A DNA stretch of 64,000 nucleotides, from the NCBI RefSeq assembly GCF_009711135.1, contig NZ_WMIC01000005.1, positions 398,882 through 462,881 of the forward strand. The letters are read 5' to 3'. Source of the DNA: Flavobacterium sp. LC2016-01 (GTDB taxonomy: Bacteria > Bacteroidota > Bacteroidia > Flavobacteriales > Flavobacteriaceae). Below, piece after piece: positions 1 through 6,648 of this stretch (position 1 is its first letter; every line of letters starts with the position of its first letter). The notes under the pieces are model-generated. The model searched no databases. It worked only from the letters and a program-made list of their open reading frames with translations, and had not been told where the DNA came from. The translations under genes were made by a program, and so were the position numbers.

Positions 1-8
1 TACGTTTG
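1..8 (+). promoter_or_regulatory. rpsU promoter, -7 element
   Basis: TACGTTTG fits the Bacteroidota -7 consensus TAnnTTTG. The matching -33 TTG would lie outside the window. It implies a leader of about 25 nt before rpsU. Confidence 0.6.
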
Positions 9-21
9 CAGCCTTAACGAG

Positions 22-29
22 AGGAGGTG
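22..29 (+). promoter_or_regulatory. Perfect Shine-Dalgarno of rpsU
   Basis: AGGAGGTG is a full 8-nt complement of the 16S 3' tail, 8 nt before the ATG at 38 (10 nt from the last G of AGGAGG). No other gene start in this window that I examined carries such a site; most have A-rich leaders. In Flavobacteriia the anti-SD is normally buried by bS21, bS18 and bS6, so an SD on the bS21 gene itself suggests feedback control. Confidence 0.85.
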
Positions 30-37
30 TCTATATT

Positions 38-232
38 ATGTTAATTATACCAATTAAAGACGGAGAAAATATCGATAGAGCATTAAAGCGCTATAAAAGA
101 AAATTTGATAAAACAGGAACTGTTCGTCAATTAAGAGCACGTACTGCTTTTATTAAGCCTTCTGTTATCAAAAGAGCTCAAATTCAAAAAGCGGCTTACA
201 TTCAAGGCTTGAGAGATAGTTTAGAAAGTTAG
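38..232 (+). CDS. rpsU: 30S ribosomal protein bS21
   Basis: A 64-aa, highly basic protein with the size and composition of bS21. It binds the 30S platform next to bS18 and bS6. In Bacteroidota ribosomes it helps cover the anti-Shine-Dalgarno end of 16S rRNA (established for Flavobacterium johnsoniae). The gene has its own -7 box at the window edge, a perfect SD and its own terminator, so it looks monocistronic. The ATG at 38 is fixed by the SD spacing. The strong SD in a lineage that scarcely uses SDs points to autoregulation: ribosomes lacking bS21 would expose the anti-SD and translate this mRNA preferentially. The family call is firm; regulation is inferred from the leader. Confidence 0.95.
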   Translation: MLIIPIKDGENIDRALKRYKRKFDKTGTVRQLRARTAFIKPSVIKRAQIQKAAYIQGLRDSLES

Positions 233-255
233 TATTAGCTTTTTCAAAAATAATT

Positions 256-297
256 ACCGTTAGTAATCGAAAAATTTGATTGCTAACGGTTTTTTTT
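256..297 (+). terminator. rpsU intrinsic terminator
   Basis: The stem ACCGTTAG..AATC pairs with GATT..CTAACGGT and is followed by eight T. It separates rpsU from the recombinase gene. Confidence 0.9.
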
Positions 298-352
298 ATG
301 CTTAATTTTGAAACAGCTGTATTTGTGTTTTAAAAATAAATAATTGGTTTTG

Positions 353-1246
353 ATGAAATCAAATAAAGATGCTTTTCGTGATTATCTTGAACTAGAGAAA
401 AAATATTCTGCTCATACGGTTAATGCGTATTTGAGTGATATTTCTTTTTTTGAGATATTTAATAAGATCCACTTTGAACAGGAAACAATTGATGGTGTCA
501 ATTATAGTCAAATTAGAAGTTGGATTGTTTCTTTGGTTGATGAAGATGTTTCTAATGTTTCGGTTAATAGAAAGATGGCTTCTTTGAAGGCGTTTTATAA
601 ATTCCTTCTAAAAACAAAACAAATTGAAGTAAATCCTATGTTGAAACATAAAGCTTTGAAAACCCCAAAAATTGTTCAGATTCCTTTTTCGGAAAAAGAA
701 CTTGGTGATTTGATGCAGGGAATTGATTCTCCAACGGGTTTTGAGGAAGTGAGGGATAAGTTGATTGTTGATTTGTTTTATACTACTGGAATGCGTAGGG
801 CGGAGCTGATAAATTTGATGCTTTATAATGTTGATTTAGGATCAAATGTGGTAAAGGTTTTGGGGAAGCGAAATAAAGAAAGGATTATTCCGATATTGCC
901 TGTTGTTGTTGATGGGTTGAAGGTGTATTTAAAAGAGCGTGCCTCTATTGAAAATATTCCAGATAATGATTATTTTTTTATTTCAAAAAAAGGATTAAAA
1001 TTGAGTGAATCTTTTGTGTATCGATTAATAAATTCTTACTTTAGTAGGGTCTCTGAAAAGGTGAAAAAAAGTCCGCATGTGCTTCGGCATACTTTTGCAA
1101 CTCACTTGTTAAATAATGGAGCAGATTTAAATTCAGTTAAGGAATTGTTAGGGCATTCGAGTTTGGCATCAACTCAGGTATATACTCATAATAGTTTGGC
1201 GGAACTCAAAAAGACATACAATGATGCGCATCCTCGAAATAAATAA
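353..1246 (+). CDS. xerC: Tyrosine recombinase, XerC/XerD type
   Basis: A 297-aa site-specific recombinase that would resolve chromosome dimers at dif. The N-terminal SAM-like core-binding domain spans about residues 5-85 and the catalytic domain about 105-290. The catalytic set is visible: R148 in TGMRRAE, a Lys near 172 (LGKRNKER), H242 and R245 in HVLRH, H268 in LGHSS and nucleophile Y277. The length is normal for Xer proteins. The reading frame opens at a TTG at 344, but the ATG at 353 is the better start. The stop overlaps the earliest possible hpf start by one base, so the two may be cotranscribed. It is not next to integron or phage genes, so a housekeeping role is likely. XerC versus XerD cannot be decided from sequence alone. 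Confidence 0.9.
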   Translation: MKSNKDAFRDYLELEKKYSAHTVNAYLSDISFFEIFNKIHFEQETIDGVNYSQIRSWIVSLVDEDVSNVSVNRKMASLKAFYKFLLKTKQIEVNPMLKHKALKTPKIVQIPFSEKELGDLMQGIDSPTGFEEVRDKLIVDLFYTTGMRRAELINLMLYNVDLGSNVVKVLGKRNKERIIPILPVVVDGLKVYLKERASIENIPDNDYFFISKKGLKLSESFVYRLINSYFSRVSEKVKKSPHVLRHTFATHLLNNGADLNSVKELLGHSSLASTQVYTHNSLAELKKTYNDAHPRNK

Positions 1247-1281
1247 TGATTTCTGAAATGTTTAACCCTAAAATTAGTATT

Positions 1282-1584
1282 ATGAAGGTAGATGTTCATG
1301 CAGTTAACTTTACTGTTGACAGAAAATTGGTGGATTTTATTCAGGAGAGAATGGATAAGTTAGAAAAATATTACGACCGAGTAGTGTCGTCAGACGTTTT
1401 TTTAAAAGTGGAGAGAACAAGTGATAAGGAGAATAAGGCAGTAGAGATAAAGATTAATGTTCCCGGGGATGATTTTTTGGTAAAAAAGCAGTGTAAGACA
1501 TTTGAAGAAGCGGTTGAGCTTTCGGCAGAATCGCTAGAACGTTTACTGGTAAAAAGGAAAGAAAAAATAAGAGCACACATATAA
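1282..1584 (+). CDS. hpf: Short-form ribosome hibernation promoting factor
   Basis: A 100-aa protein from the ATG at 1282, matching the short HPF/YfiA family (beta-alpha-beta-beta-beta-alpha fold with a basic C-terminal helix, here LERLLVKRKEKIRAHI). Such proteins bind the 30S decoding centre and silence ribosomes in stationary phase. In-frame ATGs at 1246 and 1258 would add 12 or 8 residues unlike the family N terminus, so 1282 is preferred. It follows xerC by 35 bp and precedes the tRNA-tuf block, a typical Bacteroidota neighbourhood linking hibernation with the translation genes. It lacks the long-form dimerisation domain, so 100S formation would need a partner. Confidence 0.88.
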   Translation: MKVDVHAVNFTVDRKLVDFIQERMDKLEKYYDRVVSSDVFLKVERTSDKENKAVEIKINVPGDDFLVKKQCKTFEEAVELSAESLERLLVKRKEKIRAHI

Positions 1585-1608
1585 TTGAAATTTTTTTTAA
1601 AAAATGTT

Positions 1609-1637
1609 TTGATTCAAAGATAAAATAGCTACATTTG
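1609..1637 (+). promoter_or_regulatory. Promoter of the tRNA-tuf operon
   Basis: TTG at 1609-1611, an 18-bp spacer, then TACATTTG at 1630-1637: a full match to the Bacteroidota promoter, 38 bp before the first tRNA. A GTCCG/CGGAC hairpin followed by six T (1640-1665) begins right at the expected transcript start. Confidence 0.85.
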
Positions 1638-1674
1638 CAGTCCGTTAGAAATAGCGGACTTTTTTAATGTAATT

Positions 1675-1748
1675 GCCAGCGTAGCTCAGTTGGCTAGAGC
1701 AGCTGATTTGTAATCAGCAGGTCGTGGGTTCGAGTCCCTCCGCCGGCT
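1675..1748 (+). tRNA. tRNA-Thr(UGU)
   Basis: A 74-nt cloverleaf with anticodon TGT between T-T and A-A in the loop, D-arm GCTC and TTCGAGT T-loop. The acceptor arms GCCAGCG and CGCCGGC pair except for an A-C clash at 4-69. The T-stem GTGGG/CCCTC has a T-T at 50-64. CCA is not encoded. First gene of the Thr-Tyr-Thr-tuf set. Confidence 0.93.
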
Positions 1749-1802
1749 CTAAATATTTCAAATGAGATTTGAAATTGTTCATGCAATTATTGATAAAAAG
1801 AA

Positions 1803-1883
1803 GGGGAGATACTCAAGCGGCCAACGAGGGCAGACTGTAAATCTGCTGTGTGAACTTCGCAGGTTCGAATCCTGCTCTCCCCA
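1803..1883 (+). tRNA. tRNA-Tyr(GUA)
   Basis: An 81-nt class II tRNA with a long variable arm. Acceptor GGGGAGA pairs with TCTCCCC, the anticodon is GTA in the loop CTGTAAA, and the T-arm is GCAGG-TTCGAAT-CCTGC. Discriminator A. Confidence 0.95.
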
Positions 1884-1970
1884 CAAAAAATGAAGTCTAG
1901 GTTTTGGGTTACGATTTTTGGTTTTTTTAAATCTGAAATCTGAATTCAAAATCTAAAATCAGAACTCTCT

Positions 1971-2042
1971 GCCGGTGTAGCTCAGGGGTAGAGTGCTTCC
2001 TTGGTAAGGAAGAGGTCTCGGGTTCAAATCCCGACATTGGCT
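1971..2042 (+). tRNA. tRNA-Thr(GGU)
   Basis: A 72-nt cloverleaf. Acceptor GCCGGTG pairs with CATTGGC with two G-T wobbles, anticodon stem CTTCC/GGAAG, anticodon GGT, T-loop TTCAAAT. It lies 55 bp before tuf, the position of thrT in E. coli. Confidence 0.94.
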
Positions 2043-2097
2043 CAAGTAAGTAGGAAATTGAAAATTAATATATAACTAAGATTAAAAATTAAGTAAA

Positions 2098-3285
2098 ATG
2101 GCAAAGGAGAATTTTAATCGTTCCAAACCGCACTTAAACATAGGTACAATTGGACACGTGGATCACGGAAAAACTACATTAACTGCTGCAATTACAAAAG
2201 TATTGTCAGATGCTGGTTACTGTCAAGCAAAATCGTTTGATCAAATCGATAACGCTCCAGAGGAGAAAGAAAGAGGTATTACTATTAATACATCGCACGT
2301 AGAGTACGAAACAGCTAACCGTCACTACGCTCACGTTGACTGTCCAGGTCACGCGGATTACGTAAAAAACATGGTTACTGGTGCTGCTCAAATGGACGGT
2401 GCTATCTTAGTAGTTGCTGCTACAGATGGTCCAATGCCACAAACTCGTGAGCACATCCTTTTAGGTCGTCAGGTTGGTATTCCAAGAATCGTTGTTTTCA
2501 TGAACAAAGTGGATATGGTTGATGATGCTGAGTTGTTAGAGCTTGTTGAAATGGAAATTAGAGATTTGTTATCTTTCTACGAATATGATGGAGATAATGG
2601 TCCTGTAGTTCAAGGTTCTGCTTTAGGAGGATTGAATAATGATCCTGCTTGGGTACCAAAAATCATTGAATTAATGGAAGCTGTTGATGCTTGGATCGAA
2701 GAGCCAGTGCGTGACGTTGCTAAACCATTCTTGATGCCGGTTGAAGACGTATTTACAATTACTGGTCGTGGAACTGTTGCTACAGGTCGTATCGAAACAG
2801 GTATTGCTAATACAGGAGATCCAGTTGAAATCATTGGTATGGGAGCTGATAAATTAACTTCTACTATTACAGGAGTTGAGATGTTCCGTAAAATCCTTGA
2901 TAGAGGTGAAGCTGGAGATAACGTAGGTTTATTGTTAAGAGGTATTGATAAAGAATCTATCAAAAGAGGAATGGTTATCATTAAGCCAGGATCAGTAAAA
3001 CCACACGCTACTTTCAAAGCTGAGGTTTATATCTTGAAAAAAGAAGAAGGTGGACGTCATACACCATTCCATAATAACTACCGTCCACAGTTCTACGTAC
3101 GTACAACTGACGTAACAGGAGTTATTACTTTACCAGAAGGAGTAGAGATGGTAATGCCAGGAGATAACTTGACTATCAATGTTGCTTTGTTAAGCCCAAT
3201 CGCAATGAGCGTAGGTTTACGTTTTGCTATCCGTGAAGGTGGTAGAACTGTAGGTGCAGGTCAGGTGACTGAAATCGTAGGTTAA
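2098..3285 (+). CDS. tuf: Translation elongation factor Tu
   Basis: A 395-aa GTPase that delivers aminoacyl-tRNA to the ribosome. The G domain shows GHVDHGKT (P-loop, about residue 19), the switch I region with RGITI, DCPGH and NKVD. The two beta-barrel domains follow and the protein ends in the usual [14 protein letters not shown] tail. Length and start ([12 protein letters not shown]) match bacterial EF-Tu. It is the first protein gene of the tRNA-tuf transcript and is closed by a hairpin at 3301-3340. Codon use is optimised compared with the flanking xerC, for example frequent AAC, GGT and CGT, as expected for a very highly expressed gene. Confidence 0.98.
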   Translation: MAKENFNRSKPHLNIGTIGHVDHGKTTLTAAITKVLSDAGYCQAKSFDQIDNAPEEKERGITINTSHVEYETANRHYAHVDCPGHADYVKNMVTGAAQMDGAILVVAATDGPMPQTREHILLGRQVGIPRIVVFMNKVDMVDDAELLELVEMEIRDLLSFYEYDGDNGPVVQGSALGGLNNDPAWVPKIIELMEAVDAWIEEPVRDVAKPFLMPVEDVFTITGRGTVATGRIETGIANTGDPVEIIGMGADKLTSTITGVEMFRKILDRGEAGDNVGLLLRGIDKESIKRGMVIIKPGSVKPHATFKAEVYILKKEEGGRHTPFHNNYRPQFYVRTTDVTGVITLPEGVEMVMPGDNLTINVALLSPIAMSVGLRFAIREGGRTVGAGQVTEIVG

Positions 3286-3300
3286 TCCTATAAAACTATA

Positions 3301-3344
3301 AAAAGCCAGTTGATTTTCTTAACTGAAATCACTGGCTTTTAATT
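3301..3344 (+). terminator. Terminator after tuf
   Basis: AAAAGCCAGT at 3301-3310 pairs with ACTGGCTTTT at 3331-3340. It ends one base before tRNA-Trp, so the tRNA must be read from leak-through or a separate start. Confidence 0.75.
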
Positions 3345-3415
3345 ACGGGCGTAGTTCAAGGGTAGAATAGCGGTCTCCAAAACCGTTGATGGGGGTTCGA
3401 ATCCCTCCGCCCGTG
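3345..3415 (+). tRNA. tRNA-Trp(CCA)
   Basis: A 71-nt cloverleaf. Acceptor ACGGGCG/CGCCCGT, anticodon CCA in loop CTCCAAA, T-arm GGGGG-TTCGAAT-CCCTC, discriminator G as in other tRNA-Trp. It sits 18 bp before secE. Confidence 0.95.
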
Positions 3416-3433
3416 CAATATAAAATATATCAA

Positions 3434-3631
3434 ATGACAAAAGTTACTAATTATTTATCAGAGGCTTTCGAGGAGTTAAAGTCAAATGTTACTTGGCCAG
3501 CTTGGGCTGAGGTTCAAAAATTGACAATTGTTGTGGCTGTATTTTCGATTCTATTTGCTTTGGCAACTTGGGGAGTAGACGAATTTTTTGCAAAAGCTTT
3601 GGCTGGATTTTTTAACTGGTTAAAAGGATAA
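3434..3631 (+). CDS. secE: Preprotein translocase subunit SecE
   Basis: A 65-aa protein with the SecE signature: an amphipathic N-terminal helix (YLSEAFEELKSNVTWPAWAE, about residues 6-25) followed by a single membrane span (about 28-60). It clamps SecY in the SecYEG channel. An earlier in-frame start at 3386 would run through the tRNA-Trp gene, so the ATG at 3434 is taken. The neighbours tRNA-Trp and nusG give the classical secE-nusG order. One-span SecE is the usual form outside the Enterobacteria. Confidence 0.95.
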   Translation: MTKVTNYLSEAFEELKSNVTWPAWAEVQKLTIVVAVFSILFALATWGVDEFFAKALAGFFNWLKG

Positions 3632-3641
3632 TTTTTTTGTG

Positions 3642-4193
3642 ATGGCAGATAATAATGTGAAAAAATGGTATGTAGTTAGAGCTGTAAGCGGACAAGAGAA
3701 TAAAGTCAAAGCTTATATCGAAACTGAGATTGCCAGACTAGGTATGGGTGATTATGTTTCCCAAGTTTTAGTGCCTACAGAAAAAGTAGTTACTGTAAAA
3801 GAAGGAAAAAAAATGTCTAAGGATAAAGTTTACTTTCCTGGATATGTTATGATCGAAGCCAATTTAGTTGGTGAGATACCTCATATTATTAAGTCTATTA
3901 CAAGTGTAATTGGATTTTTAGGAGAAATTAAAGGCGGAGAACCTGTTCCTTTAAGACTTTCTGAAGTAAATCGTATGTTAGGTAAGGTAGATGAGTTAGC
4001 TGTAAATACAGATACTCGTGCTATTCCTTTCAACTTAGGAGAAACTGTTAAAGTGATCGACGGTCCATTTAACGGATTCAACGGAACGGTTGAAAAAATA
4101 AATGAAGAAAAGCGTAAACTTGAAGTAATGGTGAAAATTTTCGGAAGAAAAACGCCATTAGAATTGAGTTTTATGCAAGTTGAAAAAGTATAA
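3642..4193 (+). CDS. nusG: Transcription termination/antitermination factor NusG
   Basis: A 183-aa protein. The NGN domain covers about residues 6-115 ([12 protein letters not shown] at the start, FPGYVMIE in the middle) and the KOW domain about 130-180 ([19 protein letters not shown]). It travels with RNA polymerase and couples it to ribosomes and Rho. A GTG at 3639 is in frame directly before the ATG at 3642; the ATG gives the usual MADN-type start. It lies 10 bp after secE and 68 bp before rplK, within the conserved ribosomal/RNA polymerase block. Confidence 0.96.
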   Translation: MADNNVKKWYVVRAVSGQENKVKAYIETEIARLGMGDYVSQVLVPTEKVVTVKEGKKMSKDKVYFPGYVMIEANLVGEIPHIIKSITSVIGFLGEIKGGEPVPLRLSEVNRMLGKVDELAVNTDTRAIPFNLGETVKVIDGPFNGFNGTVEKINEEKRKLEVMVKIFGRKTPLELSFMQVEKV

Positions 4194-4216
4194 TTTTTTG
4201 TTACATATATAATATC

Positions 4217-4246
4217 CATCGCAATCGCTTCCAATTGATTGTGGTG
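4217..4246 (+). promoter_or_regulatory. Stem-loop in the rplK leader, possible L1 operator
   Basis: CATCGCAATC (4217-4226) pairs with GATTGTGGTG (4237-4246) over 10 bp with two G-T wobbles and a 10-nt loop, ending 15 nt before the rplK ATG. In other bacteria L1 represses rplKA by binding a leader hairpin that mimics 23S rRNA. The position fits; the exact L1 motif is not proven. Confidence 0.4.
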
Positions 4247-4261
4247 TTAAATTTTTTAAAA

Positions 4262-4699
4262 ATGGCTAAAGAAATTAGTAAGGTAGTTAAACTACAAGTT
4301 AAGGGAGGTGCTGCGAATCCGTCGCCACCGGTTGGACCTGCTTTAGGAGCTGCTGGGGTAAACATCATGGAGTTCTGTAAGCAATTTAATGCTAGAACTC
4401 AAGATAAACCTGGCAAAATTTGTCCAGTGCAAATCACTGTGTACAAAGACAAATCATTTGATTTTGTTGTTAAGACTCCTCCAGCAGCAGTTCAGTTAAT
4501 GGAAGCTGCAAAGCTAAAATCTGGTTCTGGTGAGCCTAATCGTAAAAAAGTAGCTAGTGTTACTTGGGAACAAATTAGAGCAATTGCTGAAGACAAAATG
4601 CCTGACTTAAATGCTTTTACAGTAGAAAAAGCAATGAGTATGGTTGCTGGAACAGCTAGATCTATGGGTATAACTGTATCAGGAGATGCTCCTTTTTAA
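4262..4699 (+). CDS. rplK: 50S ribosomal protein uL11
   Basis: A 145-aa protein of standard length. The N-terminal domain carries the proline-rich [20 protein letters not shown] block (about residues 20-40); the C-terminal RNA-binding domain binds the GTPase-associated centre of 23S rRNA. The frame extends upstream to 4235, but the ATG at 4262 (MAKEISKV) matches the family and lies just after the leader stem-loop. It is followed 13 bp later by rplA, the partner in the L11 operon that is controlled by L1 in well-studied bacteria. Confidence 0.96.
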   Translation: MAKEISKVVKLQVKGGAANPSPPVGPALGAAGVNIMEFCKQFNARTQDKPGKICPVQITVYKDKSFDFVVKTPPAAVQLMEAAKLKSGSGEPNRKKVASVTWEQIRAIAEDKMPDLNAFTVEKAMSMVAGTARSMGITVSGDAPF

Positions 4700-4712
4700 T
4701 TAAGAAAAAGAC

Positions 4713-5402
4713 ATGGCAAAATTAACAAAAAAGCAAAAAGAGGCTGCTTCAAAAATTGAAAAGAACAAATTATACTCTCTTAAAGATGCTGCGGCATTAT
4801 TGAAAGTTGTTGCTTCTGCAAAATTTGATGAGTCTGTTGATATCGCAGTTCGTTTGGGTGTAGATCCAAGAAAAGCGAATCAAATGGTAAGAGGTGTGGT
4901 TACATTACCTCATGGAACTGGTAAAGATGTTAAAGTATTAGCATTAGTAACTCCAGATAAAGAAGCAGAAGCTAAAGAAGCTGGTGCTGATTATGTAGGT
5001 CTTGATGACTATTTACAAAAAATCAAAGATGGTTGGACAGATGTTGATGTTATCATCACTATGCCAGCTGTTATGGGTAAATTAGGTCCATTAGGTCGTA
5101 TTTTAGGACCTAGAGGTTTAATGCCAAACCCTAAAACAGGTACTGTAACTATGGATGTTGCAAAAGCTGTTCAAGAGGTTAAAGCTGGTAAAATTGACTT
5201 TAAAGTTGATAAAACTGGTATCGTTCACGCAGGAATTGGTAAAGTTTCTTTTGGAGCTGAGCAAATTGTTGACAACGCACACGAAATTATTCAAACATTA
5301 ATAAAACTTAAACCAACTGCTGCTAAAGGTACATACATTAAAGGTATTCACCTTACAAGCACTATGAGTCCTGCTATTGCATTAGACCCAAAAGCAGTAT
5401 AA
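4713..5402 (+). CDS. rplA: 50S ribosomal protein uL1
   Basis: A 229-aa protein with the L1 signature, including the conserved [20 protein letters not shown] block near residues 115-135 and the PKTGTVT turn. It forms the mobile L1 stalk that guides deacylated tRNA out of the E site, and in many bacteria represses its own rplKA mRNA. It begins 13 bp after rplK. Length is normal (about 230 aa). Confidence 0.97.
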   Translation: MAKLTKKQKEAASKIEKNKLYSLKDAAALLKVVASAKFDESVDIAVRLGVDPRKANQMVRGVVTLPHGTGKDVKVLALVTPDKEAEAKEAGADYVGLDDYLQKIKDGWTDVDVIITMPAVMGKLGPLGRILGPRGLMPNPKTGTVTMDVAKAVQEVKAGKIDFKVDKTGIVHAGIGKVSFGAEQIVDNAHEIIQTLIKLKPTAAKGTYIKGIHLTSTMSPAIALDPKAV

Positions 5403-5424
5403 TTGGTAGTTAAAAATTTTTAGT

Positions 5425-5925
5425 ATGACTAGAGAAGAAAAATCAATCGCGATTGAAAATTTAACTGCGCAGTTAGCTGGTACAAATATCATTTATGTAT
5501 CTGATATTTCTGGTTTAAACGCAGAAACAACTTCAAACTTACGTAGAGCTTGCTTTAAAGCAGGTATCAAATTAGAGGTTGTAAAGAACACTTTGCTTGC
5601 AAAAGCAATGGAAGCTTCTGCTAATGATTATGGTGATTTACCTACAGTTTTAAGTGGTAACAGTGCTATATTTATTTCTGATGTTGCTAACGCACCTGGA
5701 AAAATTATCAAAGATTTCCGTAAGAAATCTGATAAACCAGTTTTGAAAGGAGCTTACATCAATTCTGAAGTATACATTGGAGATAACCAATTAGATGCAT
5801 TAGCAACTATTAAATCTAAAGAGGAACTTATTGGAGAAATTATTGGATTATTACAATCTCCAGCTCAAAGAGTTATCTCTGCTTTGCAAAACCAATTCGC
5901 AGGAAGCGAAGAGGCTGAAGCATAA
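5425..5925 (+). CDS. rplJ: 50S ribosomal protein uL10
   Basis: A 166-aa protein with the L10 N-terminal RNA-binding domain (MTREEKSIAIENL, then VVKNTLLAKAME near 53-65) and the C-terminal helix that docks L7/L12 dimers (LIGEIIGLLQSPAQRVISALQ). It is the base of the ribosomal stalk. The spacing of 22 bp from rplA leaves little room for the long L10 leader known in E. coli, so L10 autoregulation of that type is not visible here. rplL follows after 88 bp. Confidence 0.96.
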   Translation: MTREEKSIAIENLTAQLAGTNIIYVSDISGLNAETTSNLRRACFKAGIKLEVVKNTLLAKAMEASANDYGDLPTVLSGNSAIFISDVANAPGKIIKDFRKKSDKPVLKGAYINSEVYIGDNQLDALATIKSKEELIGEIIGLLQSPAQRVISALQNQFAGSEEAEA

Positions 5926-6013
5926 TTTCAAAAGCAAGGATTTTTTCCTTGCAGCTTAATTAGCGCACAATAATTAAATTATATTTTTACAAATCATTTT
6001 AAACGATAGAAAA

Positions 6014-6385
6014 ATGGCAGATTTGAAACAATTCGCAGAACAATTAGTTAACTTAACAGTTAAAGAAGTTAACGAATTAGCAACAATATTAAAAGACGAG
6101 TATGGTATCGAGCCTGCTGCTGCAGCTGTAGTAGTTGCTGCTGGTGGTGGAGAAGGTGCTGCTGAAGAAGCACAAACTGAATTTACAGTTGTATTAAAAG
6201 AAGCTGGTGCTTCTAAATTAGCAGTTGTGAAATTAGTAAAAGAACTTACAGGTTTAGGTTTGAAAGAAGCTAAAGATGTAGTTGACGGTGCTCCAAGTAA
6301 CGTTAAAGAAGGTGTTTCTAAAGAAGAGGCTGAAGGTCTTAAAAAATCATTAGAAGAAGCTGGAGCTGTTGTTGAATTAAAATAA
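6014..6385 (+). CDS. rplL: 50S ribosomal protein bL12 (L7/L12)
   Basis: A 123-aa acidic protein. The N-terminal dimerisation helices (about 1-35), Ala/Gly-rich hinge ([20 protein letters not shown], about 37-56) and the C-terminal factor-binding domain (FTVVLKEAG... to VVELK) are all visible. Multiple copies recruit EF-G and EF-Tu. Codon use is strongly optimised. A hairpin with T-run follows, as in other bacteria where part of transcription stops before rpoB. Confidence 0.97.
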   Translation: MADLKQFAEQLVNLTVKEVNELATILKDEYGIEPAAAAVVVAAGGGEGAAEEAQTEFTVVLKEAGASKLAVVKLVKELTGLGLKEAKDVVDGAPSNVKEGVSKEEAEGLKKSLEEAGAVVELK

Positions 6386-6406
6386 TTCAACTCGGTTTTA
6401 AGAACT

Positions 6407-6451
6407 AGGTTTAGGTCCTGAGTTAACACTCAAAGGCCTAAACCATTTTTC
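6407..6451 (+). terminator. Attenuator/terminator between rplL and rpoB
   Basis: GGTTTAGG (6408-6415) pairs with CCTAAACC (6437-6444) and is followed by ATTTTT. It probably trims transcription into rpoBC. The remaining 195 bp to rpoB are very A/T-rich and show no clear promoter to me. Confidence 0.7.
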
Positions 6452-6648
6452 GTATAATAAAATATATCAAGTTTTATTATCAAATAGTTTAAAATACGAA
6501 AAAGTTTTTGATCAATACGAAGAAAAAAAATTGAACTTACTTTTGGTTTATTTTTAAAGATGTATTGATTATAATAAGAAAGTATAGATTAAACAGTGTG
6601 TTTCACACAAAAAAAATTACTTTTTTTTAATCAAAATTTTGTCCATTG

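Noticed and set aside
353..1246. The tyrosine recombinase as an integrase of a mobile element
   Set aside because: It sits in a conserved housekeeping block with hpf and the tRNA-tuf genes, and no att repeats or phage genes were seen around the tRNAs.
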